DNA of 64,000 nt, from contig CANGHK010000001.1 of assembly GCA_947453625.1 (NCBI GenBank), forward strand, positions 1 through 64,000, in the 5' to 3' direction. Both the position numbers and the translations under genes were made by a program. This document shows, piece by piece, positions 47,628 to 56,859 of this stretch (the first letter of the stretch is position 1; each line of letters begins with the position of its first letter). The DNA comes from Burkholderiales bacterium. Its GTDB lineage: Bacteria; Pseudomonadota; Gammaproteobacteria; Burkholderiales; Burkholderiaceae_C. Below the pieces are notes generated by a model. The model did not search any database, had not been told where the DNA came from, and was given only the letters and a program-made list of their open reading frames with translations.

Positions 47628-48232
47628 ACCCAAGGTCCGGGGTCGACCACCCAATAGTCGTAACCACGCTCCGAAAAACGGAAATTTCCCCGCGCAATTC
47701 GCTGCTCATGCTGATGAATCTGGGCGTCATCTGCGAAACGCCGACCTAGCCGCTTGGCAGGCACGCCGCCAACAATGTCATAGGGCGCCACATCAGCCGT
47801 GACGAGGGCGCCGGCCGCAACCACCGAACCCCGACCTATCCGCACGCCCGACAGCACGATGGCGCCAAAGCCGATCCAGACATCGTCCTCGACCACGACG
47901 CCCTCGTCTGCTATTTCGGGTGCGGCATCCGCACCGCCGACCCATCGACCAAAGCGTACCGGCACACCCACGCGCCCGAAGTCATGGTCGTGCCGGCCAA
48001 CCAAGGCAACACGGTTGGCGATCAAGACGTAGCGCCCGATCCGGGCATTGGTTTCAATGGTCACCTCTTTGCCGATGTAGCACTGGTCAGCCAGAGTGAT
48101 GGCCCTGGGTGCCCAGAAACGGCAGCGCTCTCCAATGTGCACCTGCCGCCCCACCGCCTTGATGCTTGCACAGCGGGCGGCGCGCCACCAACTTGCCAAT
48201 TGCCTGGCCGACCCGAAAAGCAGCGATCTCAT
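47624..48232 (-). CDS. left-handed beta-helix acyltransferase (hexapeptide repeat)
   Basis: A 202-residue acetyltransferase-type protein. Hexapeptide repeats run through [22 protein letters not shown] and [52 protein letters not shown], ended by the VGGVPAK signature of the CysE/LacA/WbbJ group. It probably O-acetylates a sugar of the repeat unit. The ATG at 48232 overlaps the stop of the GT4 gene by 4 bases. Confidence 0.85.
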   Translation of the reverse strand: MRSLLFGSARQLASWWRAARCASIKAVGRQVHIGERCRFWAPRAITLADQCYIGKEVTIETNARIGRYVLIANRVALVGRHDHDFGRVGVPVRFGRWVGGADAAPEIADEGVVVEDDVWIGFGAIVLSGVRIGRGSVVAAGALVTADVAPYDIVGGVPAKRLGRRFADDAQIHQHEQRIARGNFRFSERGYDYWVVDPGPWV

Positions 48233-49458
48233 GATGGTTGCAAGTACAGTTCGGCGATGCGCTGCTGGATGTGCTCGATCTGCAATTCCCAGCTCATGCC
48301 GGCAGCGCGTGCCAAGGCACCCTGGTGAAGCTGCAACCAATGCGCCGGCGACTGAGTAACACGCTCGACCGCGTCAGCCAGGCGCAACACCAATTCAGCC
48401 TCATCGGCTGCATCACGGGCGGGCACCACCTCACCACAGCTGGCGTCAACAAAGCTTGGCGGCCCCCCGAGATTGAAACAAACGACTGGCAGCCCTGCCG
48501 CCAAGGCCTCCGGCACCACATTGCCACCAGCGTCGTGCAGGCTGGGAAAAATGAAAATGTGCGCGCGCGCGTATCGCTCGAATAACTCCTGTTGCGGCAG
48601 GTGTGAAACAAAGCGCACCGCAGCGCCCAGCGCTAGGCGCTTGACCAGCGCTGCCAGGTGGGCACCCATCGGGCCGCTACCAATGACCGTCAAGCGCACG
48701 TCCTTGCCGCGGCATCGCAACACCCAGAGCGCCCGAATCGCGAAGTGCACACCCTTGAGGCCAAGCAGGCGGCCGGCAAAAAGCAATTCGATCGGATCAG
48801 CCTCGACCCAGGGCGCAGCCCGCTCCAATGCCAGATGGGGCGCGCCAATTTCCTGGGCGACGAATACGCGTCGCTGAACAGACAACGGCAAACGCGCCTT
48901 GGTCTCCTGCGTTCGGGTGATCACAAGGTCAGCCTTGGAGAGTGCCCACTTCCATAGCGGATTGCGAACAGCAGTCCAATTCGCCATCGCCCTTGCGACC
49001 TCGCGCAACTTCTCGCCGACTGGCAAGCTTTGCTTGAAGCGCCAGGGCGCATCCTCGCCGCCGCCCACCGGGCCGAAGACAAAGGTGGGGCCAACAAAGC
49101 CGAGCCAGGAAGCCTGGCGGAATACCCCGTAGGAGAGATGGTGCAGCAAGTCAAAAGGGCGCTGCCGATTCAACTGCCGTGCCAACCCCAGCAAACCCAA
49201 TTGCCAGCAAGCAAACAAGACCTGCGCGGTATAGCTGTTGAGCGGCACCTTACGCACCCACCACGGCCGGTAATAAATGACTGACAGCCTGGGATGGTCC
49301 ATTTTCGCCAACACGGGATCGACCCGAGGCCGCCGCGAGATGTCGGTGACCACCACCACATCGTGGGTCTTCGACAGTTCCAGAGCCCAGCGCCAAGCGC
49401 CGCCGGCCTCACTGCCGATGCCTGGAGCAAATGAAAACGCCGACAACAGGATCCGCAT
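48229..49458 (-). CDS. glycosyltransferase family 4 protein
   Basis: A 409-residue GT-B enzyme. [22 protein letters not shown] starts the acceptor domain and [34 protein letters not shown] and [31 protein letters not shown] form the donor domain, with the EALAAGLPV segment typical of GT4. Sugar and linkage are unknown. Confidence 0.88.
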   Translation of the reverse strand: MRILLSAFSFAPGIGSEAGGAWRWALELSKTHDVVVVTDISRRPRVDPVLAKMDHPRLSVIYYRPWWVRKVPLNSYTAQVLFACWQLGLLGLARQLNRQRPFDLLHHLSYGVFRQASWLGFVGPTFVFGPVGGGEDAPWRFKQSLPVGEKLREVARAMANWTAVRNPLWKWALSKADLVITRTQETKARLPLSVQRRVFVAQEIGAPHLALERAAPWVEADPIELLFAGRLLGLKGVHFAIRALWVLRCRGKDVRLTVIGSGPMGAHLAALVKRLALGAAVRFVSHLPQQELFERYARAHIFIFPSLHDAGGNVVPEALAAGLPVVCFNLGGPPSFVDASCGEVVPARDAADEAELVLRLADAVERVTQSPAHWLQLHQGALARAAGMSWELQIEHIQQRIAELYLQPS

Positions 49459-49485
49459 TCCGATTTTATCGCGCCAAATACCGGC

Positions 49486-50427
49486 TCAATCGGGCACCCG
49501 GCTTGCGCCGTCGCCGCCGTATTCACCGCTGGCACCGGCAAAAGCCGCCACCAGTTTTCCCAGCCCGCCAGCGAGCTTTCGCTCGAACGCCAGCGCACGC
49601 ACATGGCCCACCATCCTGGCCAGCAGCGCCGGCACCAGGTAGGCCAGCACGTTGATCAAGCCCCAGGCAGCATCCACGCCATAACTTGCGACCCCCCGCC
49701 GCATCGCGCGCAGACGGGCAAACGACCGTCCGCCATTGAAGGCGCGCCGCAGCAACCAGGGGCGGCGCATGCGCGATAACGGCACATGCTCATGCACCAG
49801 CGCCTCGTCGCACCAGACCAGCCTGGCGCCGCCTGCCATGCACCGCCAGAAGAAGTCGCAGTCCTCGCCGCCGCTGGCCGCAAATCGCGGATCGAAGCCG
49901 CGATGCGCGACAAACAGCCACCGCCGAAACAGCACGTTGCCCGACCGACAGTCGCCCCAGCGCATCGGCGTACCGGTGGCGTATCGCGGACGTTGATGGG
50001 CACCGCTGGCCAACAGCCAGGCTGGCGCCGGTTGCTCAAACTCGGCAATCACCGGCCCGAACACCGCGTCCACTGATGTGTTCTGTGCCACGGCCCAGAA
50101 GGCCGACAGCCACCCTGGCTCAATCCATTCGTCGTCATCGACAAAGGCCACCCATTCACCATGGGCCTCGGCGACGGCGTGGTTGCGCGCGTGGCTGACG
50201 CCACTTCGGGTTTCGCAGAAATACCGCAACAGGAACGGAAAATCTTTAGCCAACGTTGCTACCACCACGTTTGCAGAACGAGAACAGTCGTTGTCGACGA
50301 CCAGCACCTCAATCTGCAAACCGGCCGGCCTCGTCATGGCGCCCAAACTCATCAGACACCGCCGCAAACCAGACACGCGCTTGAAGGTGCAGACGGCAAC
50401 AGTGACAGTTACGGCGTCAATCTGCAT
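49486..50427 (-). CDS. glycosyltransferase family 2 protein
   Basis: A 313-residue GT-A enzyme. TVTVAVCTFKRVSGLRRCL and VLVVDNDCS form the nucleotide site, the DxD-type motif is in VAFVDDDEWIEPGWLSAF, and ASGGEDCDFFWRCMAGGARL is the acceptor-side ED motif. A hydrophobic segment near the C-terminus (GLINVLAYLVPALLARM) may anchor it to the membrane. The ATG at 50427 overlaps the end of the next GT2 gene by 11 bases. Confidence 0.87.
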   Translation of the reverse strand: MQIDAVTVTVAVCTFKRVSGLRRCLMSLGAMTRPAGLQIEVLVVDNDCSRSANVVVATLAKDFPFLLRYFCETRSGVSHARNHAVAEAHGEWVAFVDDDEWIEPGWLSAFWAVAQNTSVDAVFGPVIAEFEQPAPAWLLASGAHQRPRYATGTPMRWGDCRSGNVLFRRWLFVAHRGFDPRFAASGGEDCDFFWRCMAGGARLVWCDEALVHEHVPLSRMRRPWLLRRAFNGGRSFARLRAMRRGVASYGVDAAWGLINVLAYLVPALLARMVGHVRALAFERKLAGGLGKLVAAFAGASGEYGGDGASRVPD

Positions 50428-51178
50428 GGGGTTGGGCGCGCAACTGGGCGAGCAATCGACGCTTGCGCACCACATAGCGCGCCGCGTGCATCAACCGATC
50501 GACAGGGTTGCGAGATGCGTATTGCAAACGCACACGATGATCTTCCTCAAACGATGCCAAACGGTTCTGCTGGGTGGTACTCCCTGCATGACGGCGGAAT
50601 ACCGCCAAGGCTTCGCGCAAGGCTACCGGCTCATAGTGGCGGCCCAGGCGCAGAAAGAAGTCATAGTCCATGGCGAAACGCAGGTCATCTCTAAATCCAC
50701 CAACTTCCTTGAAAACGGACGTCCGAACAAACATTGCAGGGTGCGGCACAAAATTGCCACGCAGCAGACGCGCATGACTATAGCGCGGCACTCTAAACGT
50801 CTCAGCGTACAAGCCACCTTCAATGTCGCTTAGTATTCTTCCAAAAACCCAAGCTACATTTTTATTTTCAAAGTGAGTCGCGACCCGAGTCAAAACCTGG
50901 CGATGGAGAAAATAGTCATCAGAATGCAAGTGGCAAAATATATCTCCGCTGGCCGCAGCAACACCTGAATTCATCGCCTTGGCAATGCCACCAGTAATAC
51001 CAGTTAATATTTTCTTGCGACACTCCAGTTTTTCAATGACTTGAATTGTGCCGTCCGTCGAGCCGCCATCCACAAAGACCAGCTCTTTTTCAATATGATT
51101 TTGCTCAAGGACAGAATCTATCGTGCGCTGAAGCGTTGAAATACTATTCAACGTACACGTAATGATTGAAATATTCAT
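50417..51178 (-). CDS. glycosyltransferase family 2 protein (WcaA-like)
   Basis: A 253-residue GT-A enzyme. ISIITCTLNSISTLQRTIDSVL, VFVDGGSTDGTIQVIE and FCHLHSDDYFL (DxD region) are plain. MDYDFFLRLG is the C-terminal motif. Base composition is AT-richer than the neighbours, as in the wzy gene beside it. Confidence 0.88.
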   Translation of the reverse strand: MNISIITCTLNSISTLQRTIDSVLEQNHIEKELVFVDGGSTDGTIQVIEKLECRKKILTGITGGIAKAMNSGVAAASGDIFCHLHSDDYFLHRQVLTRVATHFENKNVAWVFGRILSDIEGGLYAETFRVPRYSHARLLRGNFVPHPAMFVRTSVFKEVGGFRDDLRFAMDYDFFLRLGRHYEPVALREALAVFRRHAGSTTQQNRLASFEEDHRVRLQYASRNPVDRLMHAARYVVRKRRLLAQLRAQPHAD

Positions 51179-51199
51179 TACTGCCTTAATTTTCGAAGG

Positions 51200-52705
51200 C
51201 TAGGCAACATGGCCGCCTTTAGAGCCCGCGATTACACGAACCCTCGCATACTGGGTAATTATTATAGCTAATAAGATACCGAGGACAGAACATTGCCCCA
51301 ACGTACTCCAGTCGGGACTTGTAACTGCACTGACAAACATCATTGCCACCGTCGCAAGGGCCGGCAAGCCGAAAATTCTGAGTGTCGGATCCGCCGTATC
51401 TTCCACCTTCACGACAAGCCGACGGTACATCAATACAACTGCTGCCATGATGAAAATAGGAAGCAATAGCCCGAAAATGCCAAGCTTCAACCACAACGAC
51501 AGGTAGCCATTATGAATGTAAGAACTTTCTGTGTCGAAACCGCCGCCTATACCTTGCTGCCGAAATACTTGCTTGTATTCCCCCCCAAGCCCGACACCTA
51601 AAACTGGATTTTTGCGCAATGCAGTCAGCGCCTGCTGATTTTCATCAAACCGAAACCCAAGGGATGAGCCGCGACGGCCTTCCGTCATGATACTCGCCAC
51701 ACGCTCGTAGACGGCCTCGGCAGCGCGGGGTTTGAAGATCAATACACCTGCGCAGCTAAGAAGAAGAATAGAAATCAAAGCAATGATGGATACAGCTTGA
51801 CTATTTTTTGTCTTGGGCTTGAGAATTATCGTGAGAGCACCACCCAAAAGAAAACCCGCCCAAACGGCGCGGTTAAAACTAACCACGATGCCACCAAGGC
51901 AAATAATAGAGCCGATCAGATATAGCCACCTGAGTGCCGCGCTATGGCACGACCGCAGATACAAGTAGTAGGAGGTAAAGACCAGCAAGAACAGTCCACC
52001 GCCAATAGCACTTCGCATGATGTCGGAAAATTCACTGCTAAGATTTTCGGCGCCACGAAATCCATAGATCAATTTCACACCAAATACAAACTGCCCCATC
52101 ATCAACAGACCGGCGATTACAGAAATGCCGACAACCAGGCGCACCATCGCCGTGGGCTGCTTTTGCATAAACCAAAGTGTTATAGGCAAAGCCAACCACC
52201 CAACAAACTGGCGGGCGTCGGCGAAGGCCAGCTGATTGCTCGCAAAAAGCCGGCCGCGGACCAACCCAAGGAGCAGGCCCAGCAATAAAACAATGATCAG
52301 CCAGCGCACCGGCGCCAATAACACCAAATATGGCTCTTGGTCTACACTAACCCTGAAGCAGATAATCACGAACAAGAAAATAAGCATGAGCTCGGGCGGT
52401 CGTATTCTGGCGCCTCCGAGCGGCAACGCCGTCATAAGAAATTCAGGAACTATCCCAAACATCAGGAGCAATCCCGCACCAAAAACGACCAAAGGGTAAA
52501 CCAGTCCCGTAATCAGCAGGATCGGCATGCCAACGCCAACAATTACAAACTGCCATGGCAATATTGCAATCGCCAAGCCCAGGAATAGCGCCAGTAGCAA
52601 TATTGCCAGCGAGGCTAGGGCAGCAAAGGTGACCGAATTACCACCGCCGGAGCGATGCCAAAAAATCGGTCCCTTCTGCGGAAAATATAATGATTTCGTA
52701 CCCAT
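51200..52705 (-). CDS. O-antigen ligase/polymerase family protein (Wzy-like)
   Basis: A 501-residue membrane protein with about 12 helices. The long periplasmic loop (~330-400) carries FRFDENQQALTALRKNPVLGVGLGGEY and ESSYIHNGYLSLWLKLGIFGLLL, the Wzy_C signature. It should polymerise repeat units at the periplasmic face. The gene is AT-rich for this genome, which points to later acquisition. Ligase (WaaL) versus polymerase cannot be told by sequence, but position in a Wzx-containing operon favours polymerase. Confidence 0.85.
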   Translation of the reverse strand: MGTKSLYFPQKGPIFWHRSGGGNSVTFAALASLAILLLALFLGLAIAILPWQFVIVGVGMPILLITGLVYPLVVFGAGLLLMFGIVPEFLMTALPLGGARIRPPELMLIFLFVIICFRVSVDQEPYLVLLAPVRWLIIVLLLGLLLGLVRGRLFASNQLAFADARQFVGWLALPITLWFMQKQPTAMVRLVVGISVIAGLLMMGQFVFGVKLIYGFRGAENLSSEFSDIMRSAIGGGLFLLVFTSYYLYLRSCHSAALRWLYLIGSIICLGGIVVSFNRAVWAGFLLGGALTIILKPKTKNSQAVSIIALISILLLSCAGVLIFKPRAAEAVYERVASIMTEGRRGSSLGFRFDENQQALTALRKNPVLGVGLGGEYKQVFRQQGIGGGFDTESSYIHNGYLSLWLKLGIFGLLLPIFIMAAVVLMYRRLVVKVEDTADPTLRIFGLPALATVAMMFVSAVTSPDWSTLGQCSVLGILLAIIITQYARVRVIAGSKGGHVA

Positions 52706-52726
52706 TTTTATATTAAATATCGCTTA

Positions 52727-54214
52727 TTAAATTACGCCTGCCGTGCGCCGGCTCTTTAAGCTCGAAATAAGCCATCGCACCTCAGGGACCAAAAATAAAT
52801 TTCTAAAATATGCCATCGCCAGCAAAGCGATGCTCGAAACAAATACAGCTAACAAAATATGGGCAAGTGGGGAGCGCCAATCCAAGGCAATTGCAGCACT
52901 ACGCGAGAGCATCACTTGAAAGCTCGCCATAATCATGGGTACCAGCAACACTGCCACGACTCGCGGGGCACTAGCGCCAACGGCGCGCATAGCCACGAAC
53001 ACGAGTACAAGCGCGCGAACGACATATACTAACGAGAGCGCCTGTGCGGCCGCAAGGAGAGAGAATTTCAAGCCAATAAAAACAGCCAGAAATACGGATA
53101 AACCAGCCAGAAGTTGCACCAGTGCGACAGCCGATCCCTTGCCCCCAGAGGTAAGAATGGAGCTGGCAGCGGCACCTACCGAAAACCCAACTGCTACCCC
53201 ACAAAAGGCAGGCACCAACTCGGCGCCTTTCTCCCAGCCGGCGCCGTATATCATGGCGACAATACTTTCAGGGAATGTGGCAATCAATGCATATAACCAC
53301 GCCGAGGTGAGCGCAGTCAGGCTTATGTAGGCTACCGCGCCACGACGCCGCGCTTCGCTTGCAGCCTGGGCTGATACAGAAAATGCCACGGTGTTCAGCG
53401 TAGCCGCTATTTGAGTGACGGGCGTCATGATCAGATTCAGCATAGTGTTGTACAGACCGATGTCGCCTGCCGCCGCCACCCTGGCTACCAAAATTCGATC
53501 ACAACTGCCTGCGAACCAGTTACCCAAATTCCCTGCTGTGATCTGCAGACCGAAGCGCAAAAATGCGCTGTGGGGCCGGGCATCGAATGAAGGCCTGACA
53601 GTGTGCGATGCCGCCCGGTAGAGCAACATGGCCGTGACCAGCGCCTGCGCGCCCCAAGCCAGGACCAACACCATAAAACTGCGTGGACCCCACCAAGCCA
53701 GAGGAATGGCCACCAGCCCATAACCAACAAAGTAGCCAGCCACCTGCGCCAACTGGATGTCGCGGTAGCGTAGCTGGCGGCGCAACAGTGATAAAGATAA
53801 TCCACCCAGACCGGTAACGAGGCAGCCCAGCGACATCAGCGTTACGGCCAGCCCAAGCCCCTTGGCACCCGGGAACAGATACTGATAAACGGGCAGGCTG
53901 GCCATCACGACCAGCGACATAATCAGCGACCCGACCACTTGGCAGCCGAGGGCAAAGGCCAGCGTGGCCTCATCTAATGCCTTGACCTGGATGACCGGCG
54001 CACTGACCCAGTCACCCGCGATCACTGCCACAGCAGCCAGCAGCATCAGCGCGGCGAAGACGCCAAACTCCTGCGGGCCAAGCAGGCGGGCCAGAACGGC
54101 CTGAGCGCCTATTTGCAGAGCCATGCGTGCGACAGTGCCGCCATAACCCCAGCCCACGGCTCTGATGGCACGGCCCATCAACCCGGGGTCGTGTTGGCTA
54201 CTCGCGGCGCTCAT
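52727..54214 (-). CDS. Wzx-type polysaccharide flippase
   Basis: A 495-residue protein with about 12-14 membrane helices and the Wzx/RfbX start RAVGWGYGGTVARMALQIGAQAVLARLLGPQEFGVFAAL. FAGSCDRILVARVAAAGDIGLYNTM in the second quarter is typical of this oligosaccharide flippase group. It moves lipid-linked units to the periplasm. It overlaps epsI by 4 bases (ATGA). Confidence 0.88.
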   Translation of the reverse strand: MSAASSQHDPGLMGRAIRAVGWGYGGTVARMALQIGAQAVLARLLGPQEFGVFAALMLLAAVAVIAGDWVSAPVIQVKALDEATLAFALGCQVVGSLIMSLVVMASLPVYQYLFPGAKGLGLAVTLMSLGCLVTGLGGLSLSLLRRQLRYRDIQLAQVAGYFVGYGLVAIPLAWWGPRSFMVLVLAWGAQALVTAMLLYRAASHTVRPSFDARPHSAFLRFGLQITAGNLGNWFAGSCDRILVARVAAAGDIGLYNTMLNLIMTPVTQIAATLNTVAFSVSAQAASEARRRGAVAYISLTALTSAWLYALIATFPESIVAMIYGAGWEKGAELVPAFCGVAVGFSVGAAASSILTSGGKGSAVALVQLLAGLSVFLAVFIGLKFSLLAAAQALSLVYVVRALVLVFVAMRAVGASAPRVVAVLLVPMIMASFQVMLSRSAAIALDWRSPLAHILLAVFVSSIALLAMAYFRNLFLVPEVRWLISSLKSRRTAGVI

Positions 54215-54912
54215 TCAACGCCCTGGCCGGCGAGCGCAAGGTTGCCGACAACACGGATTCGTTGCGATGCGGGGACAGCGGCGACCAGATCATTGATAAA
54301 CCGCTTGTGCTGCGCCAGCGCCTGGCCCATGTCGGGATTGATCGATGACACGCGCACCAACATGCCTTCAGGTATCAGCCGTTTGAGCCCATAGCGAATG
54401 GACACCAGCCGGCGCTGGGTGTTCGACACCGTGGCCTGGTCGCCCATCAGCACCCAGTAGGTTACCGGCTCTCGGCGGGGCCCCATCGTCATCATCAGAT
54501 GGCGGACCGGTATGCTGCCGCCGGGAATCTTCAACCTGTCTTCAAATGAGCTGACGAGTTTGAAGCCCTGGCCGACGTAACAGACGTCAGGCACATGGAC
54601 GCTGAGCCCGTCGGACTGATCTCCGCCATACGCGACAGACAGCATGATGCGCTGCCCCCCCGCGTTGACGTAGGTGCGAGCAAGTGTTTGGTTGTATATC
54701 TTGTCGAGCATCGCCTGCTGATCAGGAGGCGGCACCACCACGGGCAGGCTCTCGTCCACGATCCAATCAGCGAAGGCCTTAGGGAAGAGGCGCTCCAACT
54801 GGAAATCCTTGTACGCATCCGATACCTTGATCGTCGGGCGTGCCCATTCAGCCATCGCGGCCGCGCCGCTCATCGCCAGAAATGACAGCAAGGCAGCCCG
54901 GCGGGTGTTCAC
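54211..54912 (-). CDS. epsI: EpsI family exosortase-associated protein
   Basis: A 233-residue exported protein with an N-terminal membrane/signal segment (AALLSFLAMSGAAAMAEW). The EpsI domain follows: FADWIVDES, RTYVNAGGQRIMLSVAYGGDQSDGLSVHVPDVCYVGQGF, and YWVLMGDQ. EpsI always accompanies exosortases, either fused or adjacent, and its exact role is unknown. It is translationally coupled to xrtB and to the flippase gene. Confidence 0.88.
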   Translation of the reverse strand: MNTRRAALLSFLAMSGAAAMAEWARPTIKVSDAYKDFQLERLFPKAFADWIVDESLPVVVPPPDQQAMLDKIYNQTLARTYVNAGGQRIMLSVAYGGDQSDGLSVHVPDVCYVGQGFKLVSSFEDRLKIPGGSIPVRHLMMTMGPRREPVTYWVLMGDQATVSNTQRRLVSIRYGLKRLIPEGMLVRVSSINPDMGQALAQHKRFINDLVAAVPASQRIRVVGNLALAGQGVE

Positions 54913-55811
54913 AGGCGACCCCCGGTCCTGGCCGCCACCCAGCGCATCGCATGGTCGACGGTCAGGATCATCGTTAACGCCACCAAGAACAGCACCATGC
55001 CGGCAAAGCCGTGCACAAAACCCTGGCCCGCTTCATCACCAAAGTGGTATGTCACCAGTACCAGAATGATCACCCGGATCACATTGGCCAGAAACGAGAT
55101 AGGCACGATCAAGATCGCTAGCGTGACATTGCGCAATGGTGACGTGTACTTCATCAAGTTCATGTACAGAAGACCGAGGGCCTCAAGCGTGAACATCGAG
55201 TTCAGGCCGGCGCAGGCGTCAGCCACCAGCAATTGGTACGGACCGACCGTTAACACCACGCCGCTGCGGCCTATCGGGTAACCCAGCGCGTACATCAGCG
55301 CACTGGCAACCGCCGACACCGCGGACTTCAGTGGGGTGGTGACGAGCACCACCAAGGTGGCCGGTAGCGGCACCATGAAAAGCATGAAGAATATTGGAAA
55401 CCAGCAGATACGAAGGCCCTGCGTTCCCTTGAAGATCAGCAGCAGCGCAATGAACAGCAAGATCGCCGCGCCCGTTTCCAGCATCAGCACCGCTTGCGAG
55501 CGGCCAAGCACATACATCGCGACGGCCAGTACAAAACTGGCGATGCCCCAGCCCAGGTCGGGCTTTGTGGGGGCCGCAGCCAAGTCGTGCCGCTTTTGAA
55601 ACAGCAACCAGAAAACAAGTGCAAGAATGATTGGTCCGTGACCCTGCTCGTCCCGCACCCAGACCTTGGCAATGAGATTAACGGTCGTTGGGACAAAGAG
55701 TACCAGCAGGCCGGCAACGACTAAAACCGCACTGATCCAATCAGGCCACCAAGGTGCGCCAGTCGGCGGGTCCGGCAATGGCCGGGTACCGGGACCAGGG
55801 CTCACAGTCAT
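54909..55811 (-). CDS. xrtB: exosortase B
   Basis: A 300-residue inner-membrane protease/transpeptidase with about 8 helices. The catalytic triad is visible: C200 in VADACAGLNSMFTLE, R246 in FLANVIRVIIL, and H267 in GFVHGFAG. Exosortases recognise the PEP-CTERM signal and cleave or transfer the protein at the cell envelope. The type is B (XrtB) by its company of EpsD-EpsG-type genes. An open frame extends 38 codons upstream to a TTG, but the ATG at 55811 gives normal length. It is coupled to epsI. Confidence 0.9.
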   Translation of the reverse strand: MTVSPGPGTRPLPDPPTGAPWWPDWISAVLVVAGLLVLFVPTTVNLIAKVWVRDEQGHGPIILALVFWLLFQKRHDLAAAPTKPDLGWGIASFVLAVAMYVLGRSQAVLMLETGAAILLFIALLLIFKGTQGLRICWFPIFFMLFMVPLPATLVVLVTTPLKSAVSAVASALMYALGYPIGRSGVVLTVGPYQLLVADACAGLNSMFTLEALGLLYMNLMKYTSPLRNVTLAILIVPISFLANVIRVIILVLVTYHFGDEAGQGFVHGFAGMVLFLVALTMILTVDHAMRWVAARTGGRL

Positions 55812-55953
55812 CGGGTCAGCCACTGCACTGGACTCGCGAACACGCGGCGCACCAACCGTCACGCGCCAAGGCGGCGCTGACGGCTGCAAACACAGGGCAC
55901 CCACTAGGGCCAGGCTCAGAAACAAGGCCGGCCATGTGCTTCTCGGGCATGCG

Positions 55954-56859
55954 TCAGAACTCGTTGAAAATCACGCCCGCCAGCTTGGCAGGTGTTTCAG
56001 CCAAGTTGCTGACCAATTCTTCAAGGCTGCCGACACGGGATCGGTTTTGCCTGGCGACTACCAGCGCGGCGCCACAGCGCGCGGCAATCACCGCGCAATC
56101 GCTGCCGTACTGGGCCGCCGGCGTATCGACCACCACATGGTCGAACTTAGACAGCAACTCGCGGATCAGCAGGCCAAATGCGGGCCTCTCCACCAGTTCC
56201 AAGGGGTTGGGCGGCGTGATGCCCACCGGCAGCACGAACAAACTGGGCACACCAGGCACTTGCTGGATCACCTGGGCCTCAGCGCGGCCACTCAGGATGC
56301 CTGACAAGCCGGCGTTGTTGGATAGGCCAAACACCTGGTGCTGGCGCGGGCCGCGCATGTCGGCGTCCACCAGCAGCGTGCGCCCGCCAAGTTGTGCCAG
56401 CGTCACCGCCAAGTTGGCCGCGAAGAATGTCTTGCCGTCACCACTGTCCGGGCTGACCACGGCGATCGCGCGGTGCTCCTGGCCCTCATTGAACAGCCGC
56501 ATCATGATCTGGCTGCGGATGGCGCGGAAGGATTCAGCCTGCACGCCAAAGGGCTGGTTCAAGGCCACCAGTTCGGGGTTGGCCTTGCGCTGCGCCTCCG
56601 GCGCGTAGGGGTAGTGAAACTGCTGCGACAGCGCGAACAAGACATCGTCGGTGCTGGCAAAGCCCAGCGCGATGGCAGCCTCGCCGAAGCGCACGCCTTT
56701 TTCGCGCTGGTGTTTCAATACCTTTTCAACCTGGTCGGCCGTCAGGTTGCGGCTTTCGGCAATGATCGATCCTATCGCTCGGTCGGCAACCGGCATGGGT
56801 TCATCGGCCACGCTTGCACCCTGGCTGTCCTGCACGCTGGAATCTCGAAACTTGGCCAT
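55954..56859 (-). CDS. epsG: chain-length determinant tyrosine kinase-like ATPase EpsG
   Basis: A 301-residue BY-kinase-type P-loop protein. Walker A is SPDSGDGKT (136-144), Walker A' is LLVDADMRGPRQ and Walker B is VVVDTPAA. Residues ~30-85 (IGSIIAESRNLTADQVEKVL, GFASTDDVLFAL) resemble the small N-terminal MshEN-like domain of GspE/PilB ATPases. No tyrosine-rich tail is present; the protein ends FNEF. It works with EpsF to set chain length. Its ATG overlaps the epsF stop (TGATG). Confidence 0.88.
   Translation of the reverse strand: MAKFRDSSVQDSQGASVADEPMPVADRAIGSIIAESRNLTADQVEKVLKHQREKGVRFGEAAIALGFASTDDVLFALSQQFHYPYAPEAQRKANPELVALNQPFGVQAESFRAIRSQIMMRLFNEGQEHRAIAVVSPDSGDGKTFFAANLAVTLAQLGGRTLLVDADMRGPRQHQVFGLSNNAGLSGILSGRAEAQVIQQVPGVPSLFVLPVGITPPNPLELVERPAFGLLIRELLSKFDHVVVDTPAAQYGSDCAVIAARCGAALVVARQNRSRVGSLEELVSNLAETPAKLAGVIFNEF

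Noticed and set aside
55812-55925. 38-codon N-terminal extension of exosortase B
   Set aside because: It starts at a TTG without a ribosome site and has a signal-like stretch not seen in exosortases.
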